From contig DAHR01000019.1 of the NCBI GenBank assembly GCA_002498525.1, positions 57,308-121,307 on the forward strand: a stretch of 64,000 bases of DNA. The letters are read 5' to 3'. Shown piece by piece: positions 1 to 8,355 of this stretch. This DNA comes from Euryarchaeota archaeon UBA58 (lineage in GTDB: Archaea > Thermoplasmatota > Poseidoniia > Poseidoniales > Thalassarchaeaceae). Made by a program: the position numbers and the translations under genes. Numbering within the stretch: the first letter of the stretch is position 1; each line of letters starts with the position of its first letter. The notes under the pieces were generated by a model. That model was given only the letters and a program-made list of their open reading frames with translations. It ran no database searches and was not told the origin of the DNA.

Positions 1-887
1 AGAATCGCCTGAAGAGGTACCAAGCCGACTAATTCACTTCCTTTCACAGATACCCCATGATCACCACAGATTGACTCTATCAACTCGAACGCGTGATGCA
101 TCGGCGTCATACGGTAATCCTGTAGATTCATCGATACCTGACATATTCCATGATTAGGTAATGGAACTGCCATTCCTTGTACTGAGGATAACATACCATT
201 GAATCGCAGTTTCTCCCCTCTTGAATTCGTTATTACTCGTCCACTGGTTCGTATTATCGATCCTGCGGCTTTGGATGCAACCGGTACAGGTTCATCCACA
301 TTGACATTGTAAGCAATCAAGACTGGCCGAACGCCAATAGATAAAGCCCCGAACCGTTCTTCGGATTCTCCCCAGACCCCAGACCACGAATCGGGCATTC
401 TCGTGGATTCATCAGTCCATTCGCCCCCTGTCAATCTTGATTTCAGTCCCTCATACTGTCCTTTACGGAGATTAGCAAGAGATGCTCGATCTTGGTTACT
501 GGCAATCAAACCATATTTGTAGATTGTAATAGAGCCTTTGAAATGGTCAGAGACGATGTTTGAAGCCAGGATACAATCTGCTTCGGTTCCCGAACTGATA
601 GGCACGAAGGGGCAAACGTCTACTGCGCCCATTCGTGGGTGATTACCTGTATGTTGGCGCATATCGATATTCAGCGCCGTGGATTCAATCAATATGATAG
701 CTGCTTTTGCCACAGCTAGGTATTCGCCGGCGATTGTGATGACCGTCCGATTGTAGTCAGGATCAGGTTCTGCGCCAAGAACTGCAACGCCTTCTAGTTC
801 GGAAATCGAGGATACTATGGTATCGACGATGGATAGATCCTGACCCTCACTTATATTGGGAACACATTCAATCCAGCGCGGAGCCAT
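1..887 (-). CDS. ftcD: Glutamate formimidoyltransferase (C-terminus cut by window edge)
   Basis: The frame is open from an ATG at 887 to the window edge, giving about 295 residues with no stop, so the C-terminus is missing. The translation has the family's landmarks in order: an N-terminal ECVPNISEG segment, DPDYNRTV, the RQHTGNHPRMGAVDVCPF block near residues 75-93, an LIAYNVN motif in the middle, and QVSMNLQDY followed by GSELVGLVPL near the end. The family transfers a formimino group from formimidoylglutamate to tetrahydrofolate, linking histidine breakdown to one-carbon metabolism. No cyclodeaminase domain can be judged because of the truncation. It lies 39 bp downstream of PAN on the same strand. 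The family call is firm; the pathway role in this organism is inferred. Confidence 0.9.
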   Translation of the reverse strand, partial: MAPRWIECVPNISEGQDLSIVDTIVSSISELEGVAVLGAEPDPDYNRTVITIAGEYLAVAKAAIILIESTALNIDMRQHTGNHPRMGAVDVCPFVPISSGTEADCILASNIVSDHFKGSITIYKYGLIASNQDRASLANLRKGQYEGLKSRLTGGEWTDESTRMPDSWSGVWGESEERFGALSIGVRPVLIAYNVNVDEPVPVASKAAGSIIRTSGRVITNSRGEKLRFNGMLSSVQGMAVPLPNHGICQVSMNLQDYRMTPMHHAFELIESICGDHGVSVKGSELVGLVPLQAI

Positions 888-926
888 CAGCGTTTGCCAC
901 AATCGGGTTGCTGATGAGCATTATGT

Positions 927-2159
927 TCATCCATACAGTGCTTCGGGGACACCATAGAGTGGATCTTTCCTATTCTTGACTATTCTGGAATGGCCAGCAC
1001 TGAGATGTTTCAATTCTACTTTGTTGGCTCCGGCTTCAATGGCCGCCATCCCTGATTCTATAATTAGAGCCTTCAATTCGGCGCCAGTGAACCCTTCAGT
1101 CTTCCGAGCGAAACCTGCTAAATCAATTTTCGAATCAAGTGGTACATCTTTAGTCAAAATAGCCAAAATGTGGGTGCGTCCGGCTAAATCAGGTAGACCC
1201 ACGTCGATGACACGATCGAATCTTCCTGGCCTCAGTAGAGCTCTATCGAGCAGTTCCGGCCGATTTGTCGCCGCTATGATTTTGACATTCTCTAAAGAAT
1301 TGAAGCCATCCATTTCGGCCAGCAATTGCATCAGAGTGCGTTGAACCTCTCTATCACCTGATGTCGAGGAGTCAAGTCGCTTGGATCCGATGGCATCTAT
1401 TTCATCGATGAAAATTATTGCAGGCGCCCTCTGACGGGCGAGATCGAACAATTCCCTTACCAATCGACCGCCTTCTCCAATGTATTTCTGTGCTAATTCT
1501 GACCCTACCATTCCAAGAAATGTGGCTGATGTAGAGTTGGCGACGGCTTTCGCCAACATGGTTTTTCCAGTACCTGGCGGGCCAGTCAGAAGAACTCCTT
1601 TAGGGGGTTCAATACCCATTTTCTTGAAAGCCTCGGGATTTAGAAGTGGTAGTTCGACAGATTGTATCAAATCCTTGATCTGCTGATCAACCCCTCCGAT
1701 GTCGGCGTAAGTCACAATGGGTTTTTCGATTACTTCTGATGCAACAACAAGTGGATCCCAAGAATCAACAAGAACATCGATGATTGATAAGGTGTCTTGG
1801 TTCAATGAGACTCGGGCACCGGCTACGAGGAGCTCTGGATCTATCCTCTTGTTGACTGAAACCAAGAATACTGTACCATTCGAACTCCGTACTATGACAT
1901 CATCTCCAGATACATCCTGAATATTGCCTACAACCAACGGTGGTGTTTTCAAATTGCGAATTTCTTCATCTAGACGATTTGCTTTCTTCTTCAATTGATT
2001 GCATTCGTTCTCCAGAAACAGTTTTTCAGTCAGCATCTGTTGAGCCGTATTATTCAATTCGTTAAATTGTCGTTGTAAAGAGTCCAATGAAACCAATGTC
2101 GTCGACTTTTTCCCTACCCTACCTTGGTCGGCTGGGCCTTCGGCTTGTGAATCACTCAT
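927..2159 (-). CDS. pan: Proteasome-activating nucleotidase (AAA+ unfoldase)
   Basis: This is the hexameric AAA+ ATPase that unfolds substrates and feeds them to the 20S proteasome. The 410 residues show an N-terminal coiled coil (about 25-70), an OB-like region (75-130), Walker A GPPGTGKT (193-200), a pore loop YIG (226-228), Walker B IIFIDEID (248-255) and the second region of homology AATNRPELLDRALLRPGRFD. The last three residues, LYG, fit the HbYX tail that docks into the alpha ring and opens its gate. Length is normal for archaeal PAN. It is divergent from the MBF1 gene with about 75 bp between the starts. The alpha subunit psmA is present at 35955-36665 in this window. Confidence 0.96.
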   Translation of the reverse strand: MSDSQAEGPADQGRVGKKSTTLVSLDSLQRQFNELNNTAQQMLTEKLFLENECNQLKKKANRLDEEIRNLKTPPLVVGNIQDVSGDDVIVRSSNGTVFLVSVNKRIDPELLVAGARVSLNQDTLSIIDVLVDSWDPLVVASEVIEKPIVTYADIGGVDQQIKDLIQSVELPLLNPEAFKKMGIEPPKGVLLTGPPGTGKTMLAKAVANSTSATFLGMVGSELAQKYIGEGGRLVRELFDLARQRAPAIIFIDEIDAIGSKRLDSSTSGDREVQRTLMQLLAEMDGFNSLENVKIIAATNRPELLDRALLRPGRFDRVIDVGLPDLAGRTHILAILTKDVPLDSKIDLAGFARKTEGFTGAELKALIIESGMAAIEAGANKVELKHLSAGHSRIVKNRKDPLYGVPEALYG

Positions 2160-2234
2160 ACAGATTCGCCATAACTCCGATTGATTTCACACTTGTGGCC
2201 CGAAGACATGATGGCAAGGGATGTGTTCGGTGAT

Positions 2235-2735
2235 ATGATGGGCACTTGTGAGTTGTGTGGCACCGACAAAGTAGTTGTGAATCGTGCTAAAGCATCAGGT
2301 GCAGTTGTTGACGTTTGCAGGAGATGTATAGATCGGTTAGGATTGACAACCCTGACTCCGATCAAATCCACCGATTCAAGACAAATTTTTACTTCAAACA
2401 ATCCTAAACCGAATCGTCCGGGTCGCGATATCATGGCTAAGAATGAGAAGGAGCTCGCTCTTGATTTCGGTCAGAGAATCCGTTCAGCTCGCGAGAAACG
2501 TGACTGGGACCAACGTGAATTTGCTCGTAGAATGAATGAACGACTGAATAGCGTGCAACGTGTTGAGAATGGCAATCGTCCATCGGACGCCTTAATCAAA
2601 AAAATCGAGAAGGTTTTGAGCATCGAATTATTCATCGATGTACAGGTCAATGAAACACGTCAAGTGACTGGCACTGGATTCAGATCCATGACAATAGGCG
2701 ATCTTTACGACGATCTGTTGTCTCGGAGGGACTGA
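2235..2735 (+). CDS. Archaeal MBF1-type regulator (zinc ribbon plus HTH)
   Basis: About 166 residues. The N-terminus has a CELCG...CRRC zinc ribbon and the C-terminal half a Cro/C1-type helix-turn-helix (FGQRIRSAREKRDWDQREFA, then a basic recognition region and VEKVLSIEL-like helix). This domain order is that of multiprotein bridging factor 1, a transcriptional coactivator-like protein in archaea and eukaryotes. The frame is open further upstream to 2181, but family members start just before the first CxxC pair, so ATG 2235 (or the adjacent ATG 2238) was chosen. It is divergent from pan and followed by tsr3 after one base, so the two are probably cotranscribed. The target genes are unknown. 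Confidence 0.88.
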   Translation: MMGTCELCGTDKVVVNRAKASGAVVDVCRRCIDRLGLTTLTPIKSTDSRQIFTSNNPKPNRPGRDIMAKNEKELALDFGQRIRSAREKRDWDQREFARRMNERLNSVQRVENGNRPSDALIKKIEKVLSIELFIDVQVNETRQVTGTGFRSMTIGDLYDDLLSRRD

Positions 2736-2736
2736 G

Positions 2737-3285
2737 TTGGAAGACATTCCTCTTCACGTAATTCACCTCAGTCAGGATGATCCACAGAAGTGTACCTCCA
2801 GAAAAATGGCACGGCATGGTTTGACTGAACTACATCACGATATTCGTCATACGCCCAGGAGGGGTATTCTGCTGAATCCACTCAGTGGTCGAATTCTAGG
2901 TCCTGATGATGCTGGTGAATTCTCAAGGGGTGGATGTTTGGTAGGTCTCGATTGTTCATGGAAACAGTTGGAGGATTCGGTCAAATTTCTTAATAACAAA
3001 ACAAGATTGAAAGGGAGAACACTACCGATTGTTCTCGCCGCTAATCCGGTATCTTGGGGAAAACCCGGGAGATTATCAAATGTTGAGGCTTTCGCCACCT
3101 CATTATTCGTCCTAGGCCATTTCAAGCAAGCCCGACAAGTACTACGCCCATTCAAATTTGGTGAACAATTCTTCACATTGAACAAGGAGCCTCTGGAAGC
3201 ATATTCTGGTGCAGAAACCAACCAGCAACTTGCTGATTTACAATGGGAATTCTTCGACAAGCCAGAGGACTCACCGAACGATTGA
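2737..3285 (+). CDS. tsr3: 16S rRNA aminocarboxypropyltransferase Tsr3 (DUF367)
   Basis: Tsr3 transfers the 3-amino-3-carboxypropyl group of SAM to a modified uridine of small-subunit rRNA. The 182 residues show the family's KCTSRKMARHGL near the N-terminus, a central LNPLSGRILGPDD, GLDCSWKQ, and then PIVLAANPVSWGKPGRLS followed by VEAFATSLFVLG. The start is a TTG, supported by a GGAGG Shine-Dalgarno at 2725-2729 inside the end of the MBF1 gene and by the one-base gap to the MBF1 stop. Its 3' end overlaps the convergent metG by 15 bp. Length is typical for the family. Confidence 0.9.
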   Translation: MEDIPLHVIHLSQDDPQKCTSRKMARHGLTELHHDIRHTPRRGILLNPLSGRILGPDDAGEFSRGGCLVGLDCSWKQLEDSVKFLNNKTRLKGRTLPIVLAANPVSWGKPGRLSNVEAFATSLFVLGHFKQARQVLRPFKFGEQFFTLNKEPLEAYSGAETNQQLADLQWEFFDKPEDSPND

Positions 3286-5442
3286 CCCCGGTGCTAGATC
3301 GCCGTCAGGTGTCAATAATCTGACATTTCCTTCCGAGTCCTCAGCTGCCAACATCATCCCTTCTGATACAACGCCTCGTAGTTTCCTAGGTTTGAGATTC
3401 GCTACAAAGATGATTGACATCCCAATCAGTTCCTCAATATTATAGAATTTCTTCAATCCCGCGCACACTGTTCTTTTAGAATTCGGACCGTCTTCTATCT
3501 GAACTACATACAACGTATCAGCATCGGGATGGTTCTCTACTGACAGAATTCGACCGATTTTCATCTCCACCTTCAGAAAATCTTCGAAGTCGATGTACTT
3601 CCCTCCGCCTGCAGCGTCAGGTATTCCCTTGTTATCGCCTTCGGTGTTTGATTCAGCAATGGATTTCTCGTTCATCAGTATTTCATCGAGATCCAGACGG
3701 GAGAATAATGGAGACGGGAGTGAAGGGTTCCATTCAAGTGCTGAATCGAAAGAATTAGCTGTATCCCAGAGGGTCTCGTCTATTCGACCTTGTTCTCCGA
3801 GCATCTGCCAGAGCCGTTTTGCTTGAAATGGCATGAATGGCTGGGTCAGAATCGCTAGAGTTCGACATGCTCTCCAGCAAGCCGCGAGGGCACTAAGTGA
3901 AGCGTCCCGCTCCTTGGATTCGGGCTTATCGAGATACTTCCAAGGTTCTGCTTTCTGTAGAAACGAATTACCGCTCTGAGCTACATTCATCACACTCCGC
4001 AGAGACTCCTTGAATCTCTGTCTCTCCATCGAATCCATTGCGGCTTGGATATTTGCATCTATGGATGAGAAGAAATCTGAGTGTTGATCTGGTTGATCAA
4101 AATGTTTGAGGGGATTTGATCCACCATTTTCCAAACGATGAGTAAGGGTCATCACCCGATGGACAAAATTCCCATAGGTTCCGATGAGTTCGTTGTTGAC
4201 TTTTTCGACGAAATCTCGCCATCTAAATTCAGTGTCATGACCCTCGGGCATATTGATGGTGAGATAATATCGAAGTGAATCGGGATCATGATTTTCAAGA
4301 AATGCCGGCAACCAGATTCCATGCTTGCGACTTTTACTGAATTGACCCCCTTGAAGCATCAAGAATTCATTCGCTGCAACATTGTCCTCGAGGTGTAATT
4401 GGTCGGAACCACTTGAATTCAGTCCCATCAGAATCGCTGGCCATATAATAGTATGAAACGGGATATTGTCCTTACCCATGAAGTAAATATGCTTCAATGA
4501 AGATTCACTAGAGTCGATCCACCAGTTCTTCCATGCATCATCACCCATAGAATGGCCAGCTTGAGACGCGAACCGTTCAGACCAGATTCTGGCACATGTG
4601 TAGTATCCTTGCACCGCTTCGAACCAAACATAGATTCTCTTCGAATCCCAATCGTCCCCGGTATTTGGTAACTTGATTCCCCATTCCATATCCCTAGTGA
4701 CAGCTCTAGGACGTAAACCCATATCCAGCCAATTTTTTGTCATTGCCCGGACATTGGGTTTCCAAATCTTTCTCCTTGAATCTGCATGAATTGAAAGATC
4801 ATTTTGAAACATATCCAAACGATAGAAATAGTGTTCTGAATCTCTGACTTCTATATTGGAATCTGACTCTATTTTCGATTGTGGCGACAATAGCTCATTA
4901 GCCTCATACGTCCCTCCACACTCATCACATTGATCGCCCCTAGCACCATCTTCACCGCATAAGGGACAAATTCCAACAACATACCTATCGGGAAGGAATT
5001 TGACTGAACCATCATCCCCAACCGCGCAGTATTGTTGCATCATCTTCTTTTCCAGAAGTCCAGATTCAAGTAATTTAATGAATAACTTTCCAACTAATTC
5101 CTTGTGCCTCGGATCAGTAGTCCGATTGTAGAGTGCGCCGCCAAATTCAACCCCTCTGGAATCTAAATTGTTGTGCCAAGAACAACCAAGATTCTCCAAT
5201 GACCGGATATTGCTCTCATGGAACTCATCAACAATCGTTTGAGGATGAACACCCAATTCTTCAGCCGTCACGGTGATTGGGGTGCCGTGTTCATCCGAGC
5301 CACTACACATCAAAACTGCTCGACCACGGGCCCTTTCGTACTTGTATTGAATATCCGCAGGAAGACAATTTCCTGCAACATGACCTAGGTGCAAAGGGCC
5401 ATTGACATAAGGCCAAGCCATGAAAATCGTCACGTATTCCAT
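3271..5442 (-). CDS. metG: Methionyl-tRNA synthetase with C-terminal tRNA-binding domain
   Basis: Charges tRNA-Met. The 723-residue protein starts MEYVTIF and carries the class I HLGH signature (residues 18-21), a zinc-binding segment with CPLCG and CDECG pairs, the KMSKS counterpart FSKSRK, and a C-terminal EMAPII/Trbp111-like OB domain (about the last 110 residues, with VEMKIGRI, HPDAD and KLRGVVSEGM). The reading frame is open to 5523, but the alignment-type N-terminus and the ATG at 5442 favour the shorter form. The fused tRNA-binding domain is common in this family. It is divergent from the CBS/DUF21 gene across 173 bp in which I found no clear further gene. Confidence 0.96.
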   Translation of the reverse strand: MEYVTIFMAWPYVNGPLHLGHVAGNCLPADIQYKYERARGRAVLMCSGSDEHGTPITVTAEELGVHPQTIVDEFHESNIRSLENLGCSWHNNLDSRGVEFGGALYNRTTDPRHKELVGKLFIKLLESGLLEKKMMQQYCAVGDDGSVKFLPDRYVVGICPLCGEDGARGDQCDECGGTYEANELLSPQSKIESDSNIEVRDSEHYFYRLDMFQNDLSIHADSRRKIWKPNVRAMTKNWLDMGLRPRAVTRDMEWGIKLPNTGDDWDSKRIYVWFEAVQGYYTCARIWSERFASQAGHSMGDDAWKNWWIDSSESSLKHIYFMGKDNIPFHTIIWPAILMGLNSSGSDQLHLEDNVAANEFLMLQGGQFSKSRKHGIWLPAFLENHDPDSLRYYLTINMPEGHDTEFRWRDFVEKVNNELIGTYGNFVHRVMTLTHRLENGGSNPLKHFDQPDQHSDFFSSIDANIQAAMDSMERQRFKESLRSVMNVAQSGNSFLQKAEPWKYLDKPESKERDASLSALAACWRACRTLAILTQPFMPFQAKRLWQMLGEQGRIDETLWDTANSFDSALEWNPSLPSPLFSRLDLDEILMNEKSIAESNTEGDNKGIPDAAGGGKYIDFEDFLKVEMKIGRILSVENHPDADTLYVVQIEDGPNSKRTVCAGLKKFYNIEELIGMSIIFVANLKPRKLRGVVSEGMMLAAEDSEGNVRLLTPDGDLAPGSIVR

Positions 5443-5615
5443 GCTCACACCCAGAATTGGCTCTTCTCCAACAAGGAATCTGTGAGACAGCCACGTATTT
5501 ATGTCTGCGTCGCTTCCACACACTCCGGAGCACGAATAATCGTGAAATTGCCCAGTGCCTTATTCTCAGTGAAGAGAACTGTGGATTCAGAGGTGAATCG
5601 TTCTTGAATCCATGG

Positions 5616-6665
5616 ATGCCAATCATAGCATACGCTGCTCTGGCCCTAGTAGTATCGTTCCTCTGCAGTATTCTTGAAGCCGTTCTCCTCTCAACGAGTA
5701 GAAGTCATATCGTTGCATTAGCAGACACACATCCCGAGATCAGCGCTTCGTGGGTTGGATACAAGAACGACCCTGAACGCCCCCTTACTGCCATCCTGAC
5801 CTTGAACACCGTAGCCCACACTGTCGGCGCATTAGGTGTAGGTACTCAGGTCGAATCACTGAATCCTGGCCAATATGGCGTTGCCATCGCTTCGGCTATT
5901 CTGACACTGGGAATTCTTCTCCTTTCGGAAATTCTTCCAAAGACTCTCGGCACCTTGTATTGGAGGAATATGACTATTTCTTCTTGCCGAATCTTGGCGA
6001 TTCTGATTGTTCTTATGATGCCCATCGTGAAACCGATAGAATGGATCCGATCATTTCTTCCTGCAGGCCAGAACGATACCGTCACACGTGATGAATTGGT
6101 CGTACTGGCAGATATCGCAGAAGAGTCCGACATGATTGACGAAGACGAAGAAACCGTCATCAAGAATCTCCTGAGATTGAGAGATATCGAAATTCAATCG
6201 ATAATGACTCCCAGAGTTGTTGTAACCAGTGTCGGAGCAGAGGAAACTGTCGCTGATGTAATGGAACGACTCCCGATAATGGTTCACGGACGGATGCCTA
6301 TGTATGAGCGGGATATCGATAAAATCAGTGGCTTGGTGCTGAGAAATGAAATCCTCACTCGGGCTGCGGCAGATGATTTCGACACAACGATGTCGGATAT
6401 CAGTAGAAATGTGCATTATTGTCGACACGATGATTCTGTGGATAACGCACTAGATATTCTGTTGGAAAATAAAATTCAGTTAATTGTGGTCAAAGATCAA
6501 TTCGGTGGCACCGTGGGTCTGGTTACGATGGAAGACGTGATCGAGACTTTACTCGGAGTTGAAATCGTTGATGAATCAGACCAAGAGGCCATCGAAGAAG
6601 GCGTGTTGCATGAGGACATGAGAGAACTGGCTAAGATTCGCTACGCTGATGATGAATCAGAGTGA
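5616..6665 (+). CDS. CNNM/HlyC-type membrane protein (DUF21 plus CBS pair)
   Basis: About 349 residues. The N-terminal 170 or so contain hydrophobic segments of a DUF21 transmembrane domain (starting IIAYAALALVVSFLCSILEAVLL, with a conserved SEILPKTLG-like segment). Then comes an acidic linker and two CBS motifs (around TPRVVVTSVGAEETV and HCRHDDSVDNALDILLENK), ending in VTMEDVIETLLGVEIVDE, which is characteristic of the CorC/CNNM group. Such proteins are linked to Mg2+ or Co2+ transport and tolerance. The usual C-terminal CorC/HlyC domain appears absent; the protein ends about 50 residues after the second CBS motif. ATG 5616 was preferred over the longer frame because the hydrophobic domain begins directly after it. 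Confidence 0.85.
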   Translation: MPIIAYAALALVVSFLCSILEAVLLSTSRSHIVALADTHPEISASWVGYKNDPERPLTAILTLNTVAHTVGALGVGTQVESLNPGQYGVAIASAILTLGILLLSEILPKTLGTLYWRNMTISSCRILAILIVLMMPIVKPIEWIRSFLPAGQNDTVTRDELVVLADIAEESDMIDEDEETVIKNLLRLRDIEIQSIMTPRVVVTSVGAEETVADVMERLPIMVHGRMPMYERDIDKISGLVLRNEILTRAAADDFDTTMSDISRNVHYCRHDDSVDNALDILLENKIQLIVVKDQFGGTVGLVTMEDVIETLLGVEIVDESDQEAIEEGVLHEDMRELAKIRYADDESE

Positions 6666-6668
6666 GTC

Positions 6669-7457
6669 TCAGTCCTTCGTTTCCTCATCCGCCAACCATC
6701 CTTTGGACTCGGTGAAATCACCGATGGCTTCCAAGCGCTTCAACCAGCCCTTGGCTTCTGTCGATTTCACTGTTCGAACCAACCAAACTCCTCCAAACAC
6801 AGAATCCCACAATCCTTGACCGGATTCTTTTCGGAGTTTGTACATCGTGTAATCAAGAAGAGGCGGAATCAACAGGATGAGCCCCCCCGCGTAGAGTATC
6901 TGGCCACTGGTACTTGTGGGAAAACCACCAGAGGTCAATGTCAGCAGAGTCATCAAACCCAGAATGACGAAAACTGTCGTCAACCCTTTCAAGCTCATGT
7001 AAACCCAAATTGGGGCTTGACCACGACTGTTGACATAGCGTGTTCGACTGATCCAGTTGCCCACTGATCGGTTGCCTGCATATCTAGGCATGAAATACAG
7101 ATTGAAGATGATTAAAGCCAAACCAAGCATAACGAATGGTGTTGGATTGAAATTAGATCCCCAGGCGGTTATTGCCAGCATCGGTACAGACCAGCCATAA
7201 CTGACTGCAAAATCACATACACGACGAGTAATTCTCTGTCCCGTTGTCGCCACTTCGAAACCATCAGGTAATGTTTTCTGTTCTCTCGGAGCCTTTGCTT
7301 TTTTTCTTTTGGTCCGTCTAGCCTTCTTCTCTTTCTTCAAAGTCTTCTTGGGTTCTTTGATTGGGTCGGGTTCTGAGACGGGTTTCGGCGTCTTCAAAAC
7401 CAACGTCTTCGGTCCCTCTTCAGTCTGGATGTTGCTGGCTTTTTCTAGAAGACCCAT
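6669..7457 (-). CDS. Uncharacterised membrane protein with Lys-rich N-terminus (possible RDD-like)
   Basis: I do not recognise a confident family. The 262 residues split into a strongly basic, Lys/Arg/Pro-rich N-terminal tail (about 15-65), a membrane part with four hydrophobic segments (about 90-110, 110-125, 150-172 and 180-200) and a soluble C-terminus with repeated KGWL segments. The RRVCDFAVSYGW start of the membrane part and an NRSVGNWISRTRYV loop weakly recall RDD proteins. It lies 4 bp downstream of the acidic Pro-rich gene at 7462-8283, so the two are almost certainly cotranscribed; one partner is very basic and the other very acidic. Confidence 0.7.
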   Translation of the reverse strand: MGLLEKASNIQTEEGPKTLVLKTPKPVSEPDPIKEPKKTLKKEKKARRTKRKKAKAPREQKTLPDGFEVATTGQRITRRVCDFAVSYGWSVPMLAITAWGSNFNPTPFVMLGLALIIFNLYFMPRYAGNRSVGNWISRTRYVNSRGQAPIWVYMSLKGLTTVFVILGLMTLLTLTSGGFPTSTSGQILYAGGLILLIPPLLDYTMYKLRKESGQGLWDSVFGGVWLVRTVKSTEAKGWLKRLEAIGDFTESKGWLADEETKD

Positions 7458-7461
7458 TCAA

Positions 7462-8283
7462 TCACGCTCCGTAAATCTGTCCCATTCGTTGAAAGAGGGC
7501 GAAATCGGGGGATGCAACGAACTCATCGATTTTTTCTTCAGGTAATTCCCCCAGGACTTTGTTGATCATGTGGAAGAATACACTCTGCGTTTCTTCGTTG
7601 GCTGCATTCGGATCAGAACCGACATTCTGAAACAATTGAAATTCATCAGATTCGACGAAGCTGTTGATGAAGTCATCTGGCATGCCGCCTAACAATTCGT
7701 TGACCACACTGAAGAATTCGACAAACTCTCCAGATTCATTGTCAAACTCTTCTCCCCTCTCACTATCCTCTTTAGATTCAGACTCTGATTCGGAATCCTC
7801 CTCATATTCTTCTTCATATTCTTCGGATGGTGGCGATATCAACTCGACTACAGGCTTGATATCCCTCATGTCCTGCTGTTGCTTTTTCCTGAGGACAATT
7901 ATCTCTCTATCGAGCTCAGAACCGAATCTGTCCGAGAATCGATCGAGCAATGTACCGACTTCACCAATGGCGATCCGGTCGATATGGCCGTACATTCTGT
8001 CACGGTTATCCGAATCCAATCGTGGATTTTCCTGCTTTCTTCGGTTCCAGGAACTAAGGAAATCCGTAGATGAATCATCACCCGAAAGGTCGGTGGAAAC
8101 GATTGCTCTTCCCTCTTCCATTTCGATTCCAGGAGGAAGTGGGGGAGATGACAAAGGAGGGATTTCTGGAGCTTCCAGAGAGATTCCAGGTGGAGGAGGG
8201 GGGAGAGGCATGTTCAGGCCAACGGGCAAGGGTGGTGTTGGGAAGTCTTCCAACGCCTCATCGTCTTCATCCGTCATTGGCAT
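7462..8283 (-). CDS. Uncharacterised acidic, proline-rich protein with internal duplication
   Basis: No known family is recognised. From ATG 8283 the protein has about 273 residues: an acidic start, a proline-rich stretch (about 15-55, with runs of Pro), a charged middle with a possible helix, a Glu/Ser tract (about 150-180), and at the C-terminus two copies of a 32-residue unit (about 190-221 and 236-267). The copies share 14 of 32 positions in a pattern FF...N..LG..P...I..FV.S..F.LFQ. No signal peptide or membrane segment is seen, so it is probably cytosolic. ATG 8277 is an alternative start. It precedes the membrane protein gene by 4 bp. Confidence 0.75.
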   Translation of the reverse strand: MPMTDEDDEALEDFPTPPLPVGLNMPLPPPPPGISLEAPEIPPLSSPPLPPGIEMEEGRAIVSTDLSGDDSSTDFLSSWNRRKQENPRLDSDNRDRMYGHIDRIAIGEVGTLLDRFSDRFGSELDREIIVLRKKQQQDMRDIKPVVELISPPSEEYEEEYEEDSESESESKEDSERGEEFDNESGEFVEFFSVVNELLGGMPDDFINSFVESDEFQLFQNVGSDPNAANEETQSVFFHMINKVLGELPEEKIDEFVASPDFALFQRMGQIYGA

Positions 8284-8355
8284 ACGTCCCTTAAGGCGCC
8301 TTCCAATCACCTACACTATTCAACATTCTGTGGAAGAGCGTGAATAAGACGTCAC

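Noticed and set aside
7664..8347. 227-residue Ser-rich plus-strand frame
   Set aside because: It is the reverse of the acidic Glu/Asp/Ser-rich and Pro-rich gene, so its Ser/Gly-rich content follows from that composition. The minus-strand frame has the duplicated module and operon context.
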